A stretch of DNA of 64,000 bases, taken from contig JAHXIO010000005.1 in assembly GCA_025655595.1 (NCBI GenBank), positions 744,001-808,000 on the forward strand, read 5' to 3'. A program made the translations under genes and the position numbers. Positions 34,348 through 46,128 of this stretch are shown here, one piece after another. Origin of the DNA: Candidatus Thiodiazotropha sp. (ex Monitilora ramsayi). GTDB taxonomy: Bacteria; Pseudomonadota; Gammaproteobacteria; Chromatiales; Chromatiaceae. The notes under the pieces are model-generated. The model was not told the origin of the DNA, did not search any database, and saw only the letters and a program-made list of their open reading frames with translations. Each line of letters opens with the position of its first letter. Within the stretch, counting starts at the first letter, position 1.

Positions 34348-35695
34348 TACCCTTGCCGGGCGTACGCTGTCGCTCCTGATCGGCATGACGTTGATATTGA
34401 TTATCGGCAGTGCCTGGCTGCTGCACGATGAACGCCGGGAACGATTCGATGAACGTTCCCGTTTTCAGTTGCTGGACCGTGTGGCGACATTGGCGCGTCT
34501 GCTGGGGGATGCGGATGATGAGGAGCGGTTGCGTATCATCGAACGGGTTGCCGACAGGGGTGATGATATCGAGTTGAGTGACAAGCCGAGTGTGACTACA
34601 CCACCCAGTCATCCTTTAGAACGTATGATCGGTCACAAATTGAAGCGCCGCCTGCATCTCACCGATCAATCGTCTGTTCGGGTGCGTATCGAGTTTGATG
34701 CGCATGACGATGGTTCCCGTTATGGGCGTAAAGAACGGCATGAGCATGGACCCTTAGGCGATTTCGAGGGTATCCATCTGTCCATCCGATTGTGGGACGG
34801 CGTCTGGCTCAATATACGCACGAATAAGTTTGAGGGACCGCCGCCCTGGGCCGGCAAGACGCTGCAATTGTTGGCGTTGTTGCTGATATTGGTAATCTCC
34901 AGCGGTCTCTTTATTGCCAGGCGGATGGCCCGTCCGATGTCACAGCTCGCCGATGCGGCAAACCGTTTCGGCCTCGGCCAGTCCCAACCTCCTCTCTCGG
35001 AAAAGGGATCGCGCGAAGTCCGCAATACCATACGTGCTTTCAACCAAATGCAAGAGCGTCTGCACAAGCATATTTCCGACCGATCGCAAATGTTGGCTGC
35101 GGTCTCGCATGACCTGCGAACACCCATCACCACCCTGCGGCTCAGAGCTGAATACATCGAAGACAGTGAGATGCGTGAGAAGACGCTCGCCACGTTGGCC
35201 GAGATGGAAGCGATTCTCTCCGCCACCCTCGGCTTCGCAAGGGACGAAGCGGCAGACGAGGCGACGCGTTCCACCGACCTGGCTGCGCTGCTGACAAGTT
35301 TAGTGGACGATCATGCCGATCTGGGGGGGAATGTGGATTATAAAGGCCCTGACAGATCGATTTTTATGTGCCGACCGATTGCGCTGAAGCGAGCGTTGAA
35401 TAACCTGATCGATAACGCGCTGAAATATGGCGGATCAGCTAGTGTGAGGCTTGTTGAAAAGAATGAGGGTGTCGAAGTTGTCATCGATGACGCCGGCCCC
35501 GGTATCCCGGAAGAGAGCCTGGAAGAGGTCTTTACTCCCTTCTTTCGTCTGGAAGCGTCACGTAATCGTGAGACCGGGGGGACCGGACTCGGACTCGCGG
35601 TGGCAAGAACCATTGTCCATGCCCACGGCGGACAACTGAGTCTGGTGAATCGTTCGGAAGGCGGACTGCGAGCCGCGGTTTGGTTGCCTCGCTGA
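34331..35695 (+). CDS. EnvZ-like sensor histidine kinase
   Basis: 454 residues. TM1 about 12-30 and TM2 about 175-195 enclose a periplasmic domain with many charged residues and a His-rich spot (RKERHEHGP). HAMP follows (ARRMARPMSQLADAANRF), then HisKA with AAVSHDLRTPITTLRLRAEY and HATPase_c with NLIDNALKYG, DDAGPGIP and GGTGLGLAVARTIV. The signal is unknown; the neighbouring copper block makes metal sensing conceivable but nothing in the sensor domain proves it. Partner is the overlapping response regulator. Confidence 0.92.
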   Translation: MRLWPDTLAGRTLSLLIGMTLILIIGSAWLLHDERRERFDERSRFQLLDRVATLARLLGDADDEERLRIIERVADRGDDIELSDKPSVTTPPSHPLERMIGHKLKRRLHLTDQSSVRVRIEFDAHDDGSRYGRKERHEHGPLGDFEGIHLSIRLWDGVWLNIRTNKFEGPPPWAGKTLQLLALLLILVISSGLFIARRMARPMSQLADAANRFGLGQSQPPLSEKGSREVRNTIRAFNQMQERLHKHISDRSQMLAAVSHDLRTPITTLRLRAEYIEDSEMREKTLATLAEMEAILSATLGFARDEAADEATRSTDLAALLTSLVDDHADLGGNVDYKGPDRSIFMCRPIALKRALNNLIDNALKYGGSASVRLVEKNEGVEVVIDDAGPGIPEESLEEVFTPFFRLEASRNRETGGTGLGLAVARTIVHAHGGQLSLVNRSEGGLRAAVWLPR

Positions 35696-35704
35696 GATCG
35701 GGCC

Positions 35705-35760
35705 AGGGTCTGTTAACACTAATCCCAGCAGGGACGATGGGATTAGTGTTAACAGGCCCT
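35705..35760. repeat. Palindrome, copy 2 (22-bp-arm family)
   Basis: Arms 35705-35727 and 35738-35760, one mismatch, almost identical in sequence to 4281-4338, including the CAGCAGGG loop start. It lies between the kinase stop and the xseA stop (convergent genes), where it may end transcription in both directions. Confidence 0.8.
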
Positions 35761-35764
35761 AAGG

Positions 35765-37117
35765 CTATTCCTCGGTATCCAGAACCCGACAAGTCAGACT
35801 ACCCTGAGAGAGTCTGGCCGTCACATTCTCACCGGGTTTCACCTCGGTGTAAGACCGGACAATGCCGCCATCCTCTTGTCGGCTGACAATGGCGTATCCT
35901 CGGCTGAGTGTATTGAGGGGACTGAGTGTGTGCAGGTCCCGGACGACCTGACCCAGTCTGCTTTTAGCCTGCTCAAGCCGCTGCGTCATGGTGCGTTTAA
36001 GCCGCTCATCGAGTGTTTGGTAGTTGTGTGCCAGCTTCTCCAGGCGATGCGTCGGTGATTGAGCGGTGAGACGGGTCTGTAGTTGCTCCAGTCCGCGTGC
36101 GCGTTGTAACAGGTTCAGATGCATTCCCCGTCGCAGGCGTACCCCCAGTTCATCGAGACGTTGTGCATGCTGCTGCAACCGTTGCATGGGGTGCTGTTTG
36201 CTCAGACGCCTCTCCAATCCGTTGACGCTCTCCTTCAGCTGCTGGAGTTTTCGTTGCTGATAGCGGCTGAGTCGTTGTGACAACCCGACCAATCCTTGAC
36301 GCCACACCTGCTGGTCGGGGGTCACCAGCTCGGCTGCAGCCGAGGGGGTGGGTGCCCGGTGGTCGGCGACGAAGTCGGCAATGGTAAAATCGATCTCATG
36401 GCCTACGCCGCTGACGATCGGAATCTGAGAATGGTGTATCGCCCGGGCAACAGATTCGTCGTTGAAGGCCTGCAGGTCCTCCAGTGATCCGCCGCCGCGA
36501 CTGAGGATAAGTACGTCGCATTCCTTTCTCTGATTGGCCAGCTGTAGCATCTTTACGATCTGCACAGGGGCCTCGTCACCCTGGACCTGCACCGGATAGA
36601 TGACCACCGGCAGGGCTGGGAAACGTCGCCGTAGTACGGTCAGCAGGTCCCTGATTGCCGCACCGCTGGGTGAGGTGATGATGCCCACCTGTTTCGGTAG
36701 GGATGGCAGGCCGATTTTGTTTTCGGCATCGAACAGCCCCTCGTCTGACAGTTTGGCCTTGAGCTGCTCGAAGGCGAGTCGGAGCGCCCCCTCGCCGGAG
36801 GGCTCCATCTGCTCCACGATGAGTTGAAACTCGCCCCTTGCCTCGTAGAGGCTGACGCGGGCGCGGATCAGTACCTGCTGGCCGTTCTGCGGTTGAAAGC
36901 GCAGCCGTTGCCGTTTCATACGGAACATGGCGCAGCGCACCTGGGCCGCCTCATCTTTGAGACTGAAGTAGATATGGCCAGAGGCGGGCTGGGCCAGATT
37001 GGAGATCTCACCGCTGATCCAGAGCAGGGGGAAACTTCCCTCCAATACGGCCCGGGTTTCGCGCACCAGACGTGAAACACTAAAGATATCCCGTTCGGGA
37101 GTTGAGGGAAGACTCAT
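35765..37117 (-). CDS. xseA: Exodeoxyribonuclease VII large subunit
   Basis: 450 residues, full length. N-terminal OB-fold ([41 protein letters not shown]), catalytic core with [34 protein letters not shown] and [29 protein letters not shown], then a long coiled coil and a C-terminal segment [13 protein letters not shown]. With XseB it degrades single-stranded DNA to acid-insoluble oligonucleotides. It starts 5 bases after the stop of the large sensor gene and is likely cotranscribed with it; xseB is not in this window. Confidence 0.96.
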   Translation of the reverse strand: MSLPSTPERDIFSVSRLVRETRAVLEGSFPLLWISGEISNLAQPASGHIYFSLKDEAAQVRCAMFRMKRQRLRFQPQNGQQVLIRARVSLYEARGEFQLIVEQMEPSGEGALRLAFEQLKAKLSDEGLFDAENKIGLPSLPKQVGIITSPSGAAIRDLLTVLRRRFPALPVVIYPVQVQGDEAPVQIVKMLQLANQRKECDVLILSRGGGSLEDLQAFNDESVARAIHHSQIPIVSGVGHEIDFTIADFVADHRAPTPSAAAELVTPDQQVWRQGLVGLSQRLSRYQQRKLQQLKESVNGLERRLSKQHPMQRLQQHAQRLDELGVRLRRGMHLNLLQRARGLEQLQTRLTAQSPTHRLEKLAHNYQTLDERLKRTMTQRLEQAKSRLGQVVRDLHTLSPLNTLSRGYAIVSRQEDGGIVRSYTEVKPGENVTARLSQGSLTCRVLDTEE

Positions 37118-37122
37118 GGTAT

Positions 37123-40100
37123 TCAGATGTTGCTCTTCAGCGTGTCGGTGAATTGTTCTGCCGGTTGCGGATGCGAGAAATAGTAACCTTGGAATAGTCG
37201 GCAGCCGTTGTCACGTAAAAAATCAAACTGCGCCTCATCCTCGACACCCACGGCAACCACATCGATCTCCATCTTCTGCGCCAATGAGATCAGGGTCTGC
37301 ACCAGCTTGCGTTCCTCCGGGGCCGAGGGGATACGGTTCACCAGTGTCTGGTCGATTTTAAATCTGTCCAGGGTGAATTTCCTGAGAAAGTTAATGGCTG
37401 CATAGTCGGTGCCGAATCGGTCTACGCAGAAGCGTACCCCCAGTTGGCGCAATTGGTCTATTTTGGTGGCGGCCTCTTCCAGGTTTGTGGCCAGAGTGGT
37501 CTCGTGGATCTCTAATGTCAGGGAGTGCGGATCGCTGTTTGTCTCTTCGAGGATATTTTGGATGTTCTCGACAAAACTGGCCTGGTGGAAGTGGGCGGAG
37601 TGGATATTGACGGAGACGTTCTCCAGTCCGATGAGATCGTTGACCCAATTGTTGCGCTGTATAAGCGACTGAGTCAGTGTCCAGTGACAAAGATCGAGTA
37701 TCAGTCCGGAGGATTCCGCGACAGGTAGGAACTCCGCCGGCAGTATGATTCCCCGTGTCGGGTGGCGCCACCTGAGTAATGCCTCTGCACTAAGGATGGA
37801 TCCTGTTGTGTCGACTGTAGGTTGATAGAAAAGTGTCAGCTCGCGGTTCTCAGCCGCGTGTCGGAGATCGTTTTCCAGTTGCAACTGCACCTCTGCCGAC
37901 TGTTGCATCACAGGCAGGAAGAAGCGGACAGTGTTCCGTCCCGCCTCTTTGGCCCGGTACATCGCGCTGTCTGCGTATTTCAGAATGTCATCGGCACTCT
38001 CGTCGTCCATGGGAAAGATGACGATGCCCAGACTCGGTGTGATGTGCAGTTCGTTACCCCGGATGGTGTAGGGTGCAGAGAGCGCCGACTGTATCTTATT
38101 GGCTCCCTGGCTGGCCTGCTGTGCGGCGACCTGAGGGTCGTTGCTCAGTTCTGAAAAGAGTACGACAAATTCATCACCGCCCAATCTGGATGCAGTGTCT
38201 TCATCGCGTATCTGTGACTGCAGTCGTTTGGCAACCTCGATCAACAGTAGATCCCCCACTGTATGGCCCAACGAATCGTTAATGGTCTTGAAACGATCCA
38301 GGTCCAGGAAGATCACCGCGCCTTTGTGTTCATGCCGTCGACAGTTCGCTTGTGCTTGCGTGAGCCGATCGAGCAAGAGGCGCCGGTTCGGAAGATCGGT
38401 GAGGGAGTCATAGGTGGCCTGGTGTTCCAGTTTCTCGTTTGCCCGCTTGCGTTCGATCTCCGCGCTGATGCGGGCGGCGATGATCTCCATCACGTCCTCC
38501 CAATCGGACTCCATGCGCAAGGGGTTGCGTGAGACGACCCAGACAACACCGATTACCTCTCCCTTTATATTGCGGATCGGCACACCGGCATAGCCTTCGA
38601 TGTCGAGTACGGTCAGGTCCTCATCAGTGGGAAAGAGGTCCTGCACCCCTTCGGGATAGAGGTGGGGGCCCTGCATGACCACCTGATTGCAGGGCGTGCC
38701 TGTCAGATGATACTGAAAGTCCTCCACCATTTTTCCGTCGACGATGGTTGATAGCGCAACGATGCGGTTATTGTCGACCAACTCGCCGATATTGGCGCCG
38801 TCGGCGTGGAACCAGTGGCAAAGCTCCCGTGCCGCCCGATCAAAAAAATCCTCTCCGGTGATGCCCACCATGCTCCGCATCAGGGTGTGAAGTGTCTCCT
38901 CGGCATGTTTGCGTTTGGTGATGTCTTCATGCGTGCCGCAAGCGCGGATCGGCTGGTGGGTGGAGGGGTCGTATTCAACTGCGGCACCGGATCCCTGGAT
39001 CCAGACCCAATGGCCATCCGCGTGACGCATACGAAATTCCAGGGAGTAGGGATTGCCTGTTTGAATATGGTCGCGGATAACAGGCATCGTCAACGGTTCG
39101 TCATCGGGATGTAATCGGTCTGCAAAATCTGATATTCGATTGTGAAGCTCGGATCGTTGAAGGCCGAGCATACCTATCCAGCGATCGTTTACGATATGTT
39201 CGTCGGTCACCAGATTCCAATCCCAAAAACCGAGGGATGCCCCTTTGATGACCTGGGATAGCTGCTTTTCGGTCTGGCGCTGATGGGTGACATCGAGCAT
39301 GGAGACCGGTACCCGTTGAGACTCCTCAAGCGAATAGGAGATTGGAAAGGAAATAATGACCCTGATCGGTTTGCGGTTGAAAGCGAGCAGATCCATTTCG
39401 CCGGTGAAGACGCGCTTCTTTTGACTTGCCGCTACCAGGGTTTTCTGTAAGGCACGATAGGCGGAAGGTGTAAAGGTGTGTGGGACCCAGCTCTGCAGCT
39501 CTTGCACGGTATTGACACCGAACAGGCGGCGTGTGGCCGGATTTGCGCTCACGATGCGGATCTGTTTGACCCAGGTTTTGAGCTCATCAGGATTCGCGTT
39601 GAAATAGGCTTCGATATCGGTTTCACCATTGGATATCAGCTCACGCAGTCTGACTAAAATACGGGAACTGTCGCCTTCCCAAAGGGAGATCGCGACACCG
39701 TCGAAAAAGCGTTTGTATCTTGTCTCTCCCTGCGACAATTGCCGGCTCTGCTGTCGCATACGCCAGCGCATGAATTGCATCAGTGTAAAAAGACTAACTG
39801 CCACCAGTAGAGAGAGAACGAATGCTCTGAAATACCAGGATGGTTCCTCTTGTTTCGTATGCTTGCTGTTGAACAGCTTATTTAACTCTTCGTGATAGAT
39901 GGAGAGTTCGTCTGTTTTCATCTGCTTGAGATGGTGGTCGATCCGTGTTTTGAGGATTTCGCCGTATTGGGATTTTCTCGAGACAGCCATACGGATATCC
40001 GTCGGCATCAATACGATCGGGCTGGGTAGGGGGGTGAATCTGAGGCCTTCTGTCGCACCGTAAAGGCGATTGACCAGACCGGCATCCACCTTTCCCCTGG

Positions 40101-40647
40101 CAACGGCCAGCAAGACCGATTCGTAGGAGGGGTAGGGCTCCAGCTCACAATCGATATCGAAAGCGTGGCAGATCGATTCAATGCCGGGTTCGCCGATATA
40201 GTAGATATCGTCCTGCAGCACGGCAATGACCTGGCTGTCGAGATCCGGTAAGGATTGAATTCCGGAGTCCTCCGGTACGAAAATCTGTCCCCAGTTGGCG
40301 ATCACGGTCTCCTCGTTGTAGAGAAACCGCTTCTCTCTGGTGTCATCAATGGCGATGGCCGGGAGTAGATCGATCTGGCCCGCCTGCAGACGTGACAGTT
40401 GTTCACTCCAGGTGCCTCGAAAATATTGCAGATGCCAGTTCTCATGCCGGGCAATCGCGCTCAAAATTTCGATGAAAATGCCACGTGGCGCACCGGTGGA
40501 GCTGATGGAGACCAGAGGCGGGTTGTGATAAACGCCGACCCGGACGGTGAGTTGATTAGGGGCGGCAGAGAGTCTGCCCAGGTTGGATAGGAGCAGGAGA
40601 AAAAGCAGCAGATTCCGGAGGTTAATATATTTTGTCTTTGTTTTCAT
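37123..40647 (-). CDS. Sensor protein: periplasmic SBP3 domain, PAS, GAF, GGDEF and degenerate EAL
   Basis: 1174 residues. Signal/anchor about 10-28, extracellular solute-binding family 3 domain (about 34-255, [14 protein letters not shown]), TM near 272-292, two PAS regions (second with [11 protein letters not shown]), a GAF domain, GGDEF (about 745-915) and EAL (about 925-1165). GGDEF is intact with an RxxD I-site five residues ahead ([14 protein letters not shown]). In EAL the motif DDFGTG reads DRFGTD and VAEGVE reads VAVGVE, so a metal ligand and the catalytic Glu are missing. Likely a cyclic-di-GMP synthase or receptor responding to a periplasmic ligand. Confidence 0.9.
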   Translation of the reverse strand: MKTKTKYINLRNLLLFLLLLSNLGRLSAAPNQLTVRVGVYHNPPLVSISSTGAPRGIFIEILSAIARHENWHLQYFRGTWSEQLSRLQAGQIDLLPAIAIDDTREKRFLYNEETVIANWGQIFVPEDSGIQSLPDLDSQVIAVLQDDIYYIGEPGIESICHAFDIDCELEPYPSYESVLLAVARGKVDAGLVNRLYGATEGLRFTPLPSPIVLMPTDIRMAVSRKSQYGEILKTRIDHHLKQMKTDELSIYHEELNKLFNSKHTKQEEPSWYFRAFVLSLLVAVSLFTLMQFMRWRMRQQSRQLSQGETRYKRFFDGVAISLWEGDSSRILVRLRELISNGETDIEAYFNANPDELKTWVKQIRIVSANPATRRLFGVNTVQELQSWVPHTFTPSAYRALQKTLVAASQKKRVFTGEMDLLAFNRKPIRVIISFPISYSLEESQRVPVSMLDVTHQRQTEKQLSQVIKGASLGFWDWNLVTDEHIVNDRWIGMLGLQRSELHNRISDFADRLHPDDEPLTMPVIRDHIQTGNPYSLEFRMRHADGHWVWIQGSGAAVEYDPSTHQPIRACGTHEDITKRKHAEETLHTLMRSMVGITGEDFFDRAARELCHWFHADGANIGELVDNNRIVALSTIVDGKMVEDFQYHLTGTPCNQVVMQGPHLYPEGVQDLFPTDEDLTVLDIEGYAGVPIRNIKGEVIGVVWVVSRNPLRMESDWEDVMEIIAARISAEIERKRANEKLEHQATYDSLTDLPNRRLLLDRLTQAQANCRRHEHKGAVIFLDLDRFKTINDSLGHTVGDLLLIEVAKRLQSQIRDEDTASRLGGDEFVVLFSELSNDPQVAAQQASQGANKIQSALSAPYTIRGNELHITPSLGIVIFPMDDESADDILKYADSAMYRAKEAGRNTVRFFLPVMQQSAEVQLQLENDLRHAAENRELTLFYQPTVDTTGSILSAEALLRWRHPTRGIILPAEFLPVAESSGLILDLCHWTLTQSLIQRNNWVNDLIGLENVSVNIHSAHFHQASFVENIQNILEETNSDPHSLTLEIHETTLATNLEEAATKIDQLRQLGVRFCVDRFGTDYAAINFLRKFTLDRFKIDQTLVNRIPSAPEERKLVQTLISLAQKMEIDVVAVGVEDEAQFDFLRDNGCRLFQGYYFSHPQPAEQFTDTLKSNI

Positions 40648-40857
40648 GCATATCCATGCCGGTACATTACTCTCCCCCTACTCAGTATCATAGCCTTAAG
40701 ATCGCAGGATGGATGGTCATTTTTTAGGGTTTTTTGAGAATTCCGAGGGTGACTTCCTGTGATCTGTCAATGTGTCAGAATCAATATCACCAGCGTCTTT
40801 TTTCGGTAACCTGGGTCGGGAGTCGGTTTGTTGTGGAAGGAATACCTGTTCTGCCGG

Positions 40858-42386
<1,529 letters not shown>

Positions 42387-42414
42387 TCTTCATGTCGGTC
42401 ATTCTGATCGCTGT

Positions 42415-42456
42415 AAGGGGGCGTAGCGAAGATCTCGCTCGCCCCTTCTGTTTTTT
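42415..42456 (+). terminator. Hairpin with T-tract between guaB and guaA
   Basis: GGGGCG-T-AGCGA, loop AGATC, TCGCT-CGCCCC then CTTCTGTTTTTT. A strong stem with one bulge and six T, so it may end or attenuate guaB transcription before guaA, only 22 bases ahead of the guaA start. Confidence 0.65.
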
Positions 42457-42477
42457 ATGACGGGAAGTAACTAGAAC

Positions 42478-44055
42478 ATGTCAACCGATATCCATGCCCA
42501 CAGAATTCTGATCCTCGATTTCGGCTCCCAGTACACCCAGTTGATTGCGCGCAGGGTACGAGAGGCGGGGGTCTATTGTGAGATCTTTCCTTACGACAAT
42601 GCCGATCAGGGTTTTGAGGGAGAGAAACCGGCAGGCATTATTCTTTCCGGTGGTCCTGAGACAGTCACAGATGATGAGGCGCCCTCGGCGCCGGCCCGGG
42701 TGTTTGAGTTGGGAGTCCCGGTGTTGGGTATTTGTTACGGTATGCAGACCATGGCGGCGCAGTTGGGTGGCACTGTGACGCCGGCGGACAAACACGAGTA
42801 CGGCTATGCGCAGGTCAGAGCAAGAGGTCACTCTCGCCTACTGCGGGATATTGAGGACCACACGAGTCCTGAAGGCTATGGCCTGCTGGACGTCTGGATG
42901 AGCCATGGTGACCGTGTTGATACGCTGCCACCCGGCTTCCAGGTGATGTGTGAGACGGAAAATGCGCCCCTGGCAGGGATGGCGGACGATAGCCGTGGTT
43001 ATTACGGTGTTCAGTTCCATCCTGAGGTGACCCACACTCGTCAGGGTAAACGGATTATCGACAGGTTTCTGTTCGATATTTGTGGCTGTGAAGCGGTGTG
43101 GACACCAGGCAAGATAATCGAGGACAGTATCAACCATGTAAGAGAACAGGTGGGTGAGGACAAGGTGGTTCTGGGTCTCTCCGGTGGTGTCGACTCATCT
43201 GTCGTGGCGGCACTGCTGCATCGGGCGATTGGTGATCAACTGACCTGTGTTTTCGTAGACAATGGTTTGCTGCGGTTGCATGAGGGTGACCAGGTGATGG
43301 CCACCTTTGCCGAACACATGGGCGTCAAGGTGGTTCGTGTCAATGCGGAAGACCGCTTCCTCAAGGCCCTCAAGGGGGTATCCGATCCGGAGCAGAAACG
43401 TAAGATTATCGGTAATCTCTTCATCGATATTTTTGAGGAAGAAGCCGGTAAGCTGGAAGGGGTATCCTACCTTGCGCAGGGCACAATCTACCCCGATGTG
43501 ATTGAGTCGGCAGGTGCCAAATCCGGGAAGGCCCATGTGATCAAATCTCACCACAATGTAGGGGGTCTGCCCGATTATATGAGGCTTCGCCTGGTGGAGC
43601 CTTTGCGGGAACTGTTCAAGGACGAGGTGCGGAAGATCGGCGTGGAGCTGGGGCTGCCCTACGAAATGGTCTATCGCCACCCCTTTCCCGGTCCCGGGCT
43701 CGGTGTGCGCATTCTTGGTGAGGTGAAGAAGACCTATGCGGATCTGCTGCGAGAGGCGGATCACATCTATATCGAAGAGCTGCGTAAACACAATCTCTAC
43801 GACGAGGTGAGTCAGGCCTTTGCTGTCTTCCTGCCGGTAAAATCCGTCGGGGTTGTGGGTGATGCCCGCCGCTATGAGTATGTTGTCACGCTGAGGGCGG
43901 TGAAAACCGTGGATTTCATGACCGCAAAATTCGCCCATCTGCCTTTCGAGTTTCTTGAAGAAGTCTCACGCAGAATCATCAATGAGGTGCAGGGTATCTC
44001 TCGGGTAGCCTATGACATCTCGAGCAAACCGCCCGCCACGATCGAGTGGGAATAG
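42478..44055 (+). CDS. guaA: GMP synthase (glutamine-hydrolysing)
   Basis: 525 residues, same length as E. coli GuaA. N-terminal class I glutamine amidotransferase with C86 in GICYGMQTM and the His-Glu pair of [11 protein letters not shown]. The ATP-pyrophosphatase domain carries [19 protein letters not shown], and the C-terminal dimerisation domain ends PPATIEWE. Converts XMP to GMP with ATP and glutamine. Directly downstream of guaB, the usual gua operon. Confidence 0.97.
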   Translation: MSTDIHAHRILILDFGSQYTQLIARRVREAGVYCEIFPYDNADQGFEGEKPAGIILSGGPETVTDDEAPSAPARVFELGVPVLGICYGMQTMAAQLGGTVTPADKHEYGYAQVRARGHSRLLRDIEDHTSPEGYGLLDVWMSHGDRVDTLPPGFQVMCETENAPLAGMADDSRGYYGVQFHPEVTHTRQGKRIIDRFLFDICGCEAVWTPGKIIEDSINHVREQVGEDKVVLGLSGGVDSSVVAALLHRAIGDQLTCVFVDNGLLRLHEGDQVMATFAEHMGVKVVRVNAEDRFLKALKGVSDPEQKRKIIGNLFIDIFEEEAGKLEGVSYLAQGTIYPDVIESAGAKSGKAHVIKSHHNVGGLPDYMRLRLVEPLRELFKDEVRKIGVELGLPYEMVYRHPFPGPGLGVRILGEVKKTYADLLREADHIYIEELRKHNLYDEVSQAFAVFLPVKSVGVVGDARRYEYVVTLRAVKTVDFMTAKFAHLPFEFLEEVSRRIINEVQGISRVAYDISSKPPATIEWE

Positions 44056-44273
44056 GATGAGTTTATAATATATTGAAATATAACAATAAAAAAGACAATG
44101 GAAATAATATAATCTACATCATCAATGGTATTTTTCATGGTGTTTGTTGCGTGTGGCAAGGCAGCAGACATCGATACCATGAAAGAAAAATTGATGCTGG
44201 CATGGTATCAGCAATCCAGATACCGGCTATCTATTTCCAGAACCAGAGGCCTGGATTTTGCGGCTCTACAGAA

Positions 44274-44576
44274 TCAGAGGTGTTTCACTGGATCCATGTA
44301 CTGATGGAGTACTCGTAAAATCACGATGCCGCGTGCCTGTTTTTTGTAGTACAGAATATGGCTTTCGTAAGGGAAGCTGAGCAGCCCTTCAAAGAGTGAT
44401 TCGCGTGCCGTTCCAATGTCTGGATTTCCAGCAAGGAGTTGCGCGCGCGTTTCCAGGCCGTCTAGGTTGGAATTGGTTTGAGCAGCTCCCCATTCCCGTG
44501 CGGTATAGTCGATGATACCTTCAAGATCACGTTCCACTTTGTCCGTGAATTGGTAGCTAAGGCTGCGCTTTGCCAC
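44274..44576 (-). CDS. RelE/ParE-family toxin
   Basis: 100 residues from a GTG start. ParE-like fold: FTDKVERDLEGIIDYTAREWG, then a Leu-rich middle and C-terminal ESHILYYKKQARGIVILRVLHQ, ending MDPVKHL. Full length for the family with no visible break. Toxins of this type inhibit gyrase (ParE) or translation (RelE); the Arg-poor C-terminus does not decide. It lies 15 bases after the antitoxin stop. Its last codons and following bases recur at 50023-50060. Confidence 0.85.
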   Translation of the reverse strand: MAKRSLSYQFTDKVERDLEGIIDYTAREWGAAQTNSNLDGLETRAQLLAGNPDIGTARESLFEGLLSFPYESHILYYKKQARGIVILRVLHQYMDPVKHL

Positions 44577-44591
44577 GGCTTAGCCCAGGAT

Positions 44592-44807
44592 TTAACTAGC
44601 TACCCGTTTACGCATTTTGCCGATGATGGATTTACCATCGCTGATTTTTCCGGCCTGCAAGTCGGCGATACCTTCTGCGATGGATTGCTTCAGATGTGCC
44701 TCTTTTAGTACCTCAAGCTGCGCATATTCAGACGCCGAGATCACCACGGCAACAGGTTTACCATTGCGGTTGATGCCAACCGGACCGTGCTGTGCGTTGA
44801 TAAGCAT
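44592..44807 (-). CDS. Phd/YefM-family antitoxin with lost normal start codon
   Basis: 71 residues from internal ATG 44807 are readable. The homologous protein continues upstream in frame as KILNASDAKREFGE, but the expected ATG at 44852 is ATA, and no ATG, GTG or TTG replaces it before the in-frame stop. The remaining part keeps the Phd core NRNGKPVAVVISASEYAQLE and a C-terminal toxin-binding helix. Initiation at ATG 44807 would remove the first 15 residues, part of the DNA-binding N-terminus. Either the gene is decaying, or ATA is used weakly. Confidence 0.7.
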   Translation of the reverse strand: MLINAQHGPVGINRNGKPVAVVISASEYAQLEVLKEAHLKQSIAEGIADLQAGKISDGKSIIGKMRKRVAS

Positions 44808-44852
44808 CTCACCGAATTCGCGTTTGGCATCGCTGGCGTTGAGTATTTTTAT

Positions 44853-45174
44853 ACGTACTTGTTTTAATTAAATAATCAAGATGACTAAATTCCAGTCATT
44901 ACAGCATGTCGTGTCCAGAAATATGTGTTGATTGAATACGCGGGCGACCGCGGACTGTTGCGGGTTAGCATCACCGACTGAGTGCTTCAAGATCCCGCAA
45001 ACTGGCGTAGACTCACTAGAGTTACAGTAACGCAAGGACGCGGATCATGCCCCATGTGGCGGCCAGGATGGCCAGCCGGGAAGAGGATGCAAGTCGTTAC
45101 CAGCGTCACCGGCCCGAGCAGACACTTCATAGGCTATATTTATTTAATCAACATACGATAGCGCTCACACAGAG
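44853..45174. other. Intergenic region with a possible transposase remnant
   Basis: No intact gene. From 45047 a frame reads MPHVAARMASREEDASRYQR, then HRPEQTLHRL, before losing sense. The (Y/P)-x-x-RxPEQTLLY-type segment resembles the N-terminus of IS91-family transposases. About 80 bases remain, directly before gnnA. Tentative. Confidence 0.3.
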
Positions 45175-46110
45175 ATGGATAAAATAAGAACCGCTGTAAT
45201 CGGTGTTGGTTATCTCGGCCGATACCACGCCCAAAAATATGCCGCACTTGGCGATTCGGAACTGGTCGCAGTGGTCGATATCGATCCTGATGCTGCCGCC
45301 AATGTTGCCAAGGAGTGCAACACAGAGGCGTTATCCGACTATCACGATCTTATGGACAAGGTGGACGCCGTCAGCATCGTGGTACCTACTCAGCTTCACC
45401 ATCAGGTTGCAAAAGAGTTTCTCGGCAGCGGTATCCACGTGCTGTTGGAAAAACCAATAACCGTTACCGTTGCAGAAGCAGATGCACTGATTGAAATCGC
45501 CCGACACAAGCAGCGAGTACTTCAGGTGGGGCATCTGGAACGCTTCAACTCCGCGGTACTGGCACTTGAAGGTGTTCTCAAGGATCCACAATTTATTGAA
45601 TCGCATCGTCTCGCCCCCTTTAATCTACGTGGCGCCGACGTCAATGTAGTGCTGGATCTGATGATCCATGATATTGATATCATCCAAAAAATGGTGGGCT
45701 CTCCCATCGCGTCAATAGATGCCAAAGGGGGGGCGGTACTGACCCAGGAGTATGACATCGCAAACGCTAGGATCAGATTCGAGAATGGCTGCGTGGCTAA
45801 CGTTACCGCCAGCCGGGTGAGTATGAAACCACAGCGCAAAATGCGCATCTTTCAACCTGATGCCTATATCTCGATCGATTTCCAGAACAAGATCCTTAGT
45901 ATTCATCGCAAGGGAGAAAAGGAGATATTCCCTGGTATTCCTGAAATAACCAGTGAAGAGAGTGTTTTTGAGAATTCAGATGCCATCATGGCTGAGTTAC
46001 GCGCTTTTCTCGATGCTATCCGGAATGACACCTTACCGCTGGTTACCGGCGAGGATGGACGAGAGGCCCTAAAGACGGCAATTGATATTAGCGAACAACT
46101 GGGTGGTTGA
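45175..46110 (+). CDS. gnnA: Gfo/Idh/MocA oxidoreductase, GnnA-like (UDP-GlcNAc 3-dehydrogenase)
   Basis: 311 residues. Rossmann start IRTAVIGVGYLGRYHAQKYAAL, dinucleotide motif and ELVAVVDID, catalytic EKPITVT lysine, C-terminal Gfo/Idh domain with NVVLDLMIHDIDIIQKM. In bacteria with 3-amino lipid A, GnnA oxidises the 3-OH of UDP-GlcNAc to a ketone with NAD+. The name rests on context: the next gene is a DegT-type aminotransferase and the facing gene is lpxA, the arrangement known in Acidithiobacillus. WlbA/WbpB-type enzymes are the alternative. Confidence 0.82.
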   Translation: MDKIRTAVIGVGYLGRYHAQKYAALGDSELVAVVDIDPDAAANVAKECNTEALSDYHDLMDKVDAVSIVVPTQLHHQVAKEFLGSGIHVLLEKPITVTVAEADALIEIARHKQRVLQVGHLERFNSAVLALEGVLKDPQFIESHRLAPFNLRGADVNVVLDLMIHDIDIIQKMVGSPIASIDAKGGAVLTQEYDIANARIRFENGCVANVTASRVSMKPQRKMRIFQPDAYISIDFQNKILSIHRKGEKEIFPGIPEITSEESVFENSDAIMAELRAFLDAIRNDTLPLVTGEDGREALKTAIDISEQLGG

Positions 46111-46128
46111 CGCTGCCAGGTGAAGATC

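Noticed and set aside
44073-44318. 81-codon frame after guaA
   Set aside because: AT-rich beginning, no ribosome site or homology, and its end overlaps the ParE gene on the other strand.
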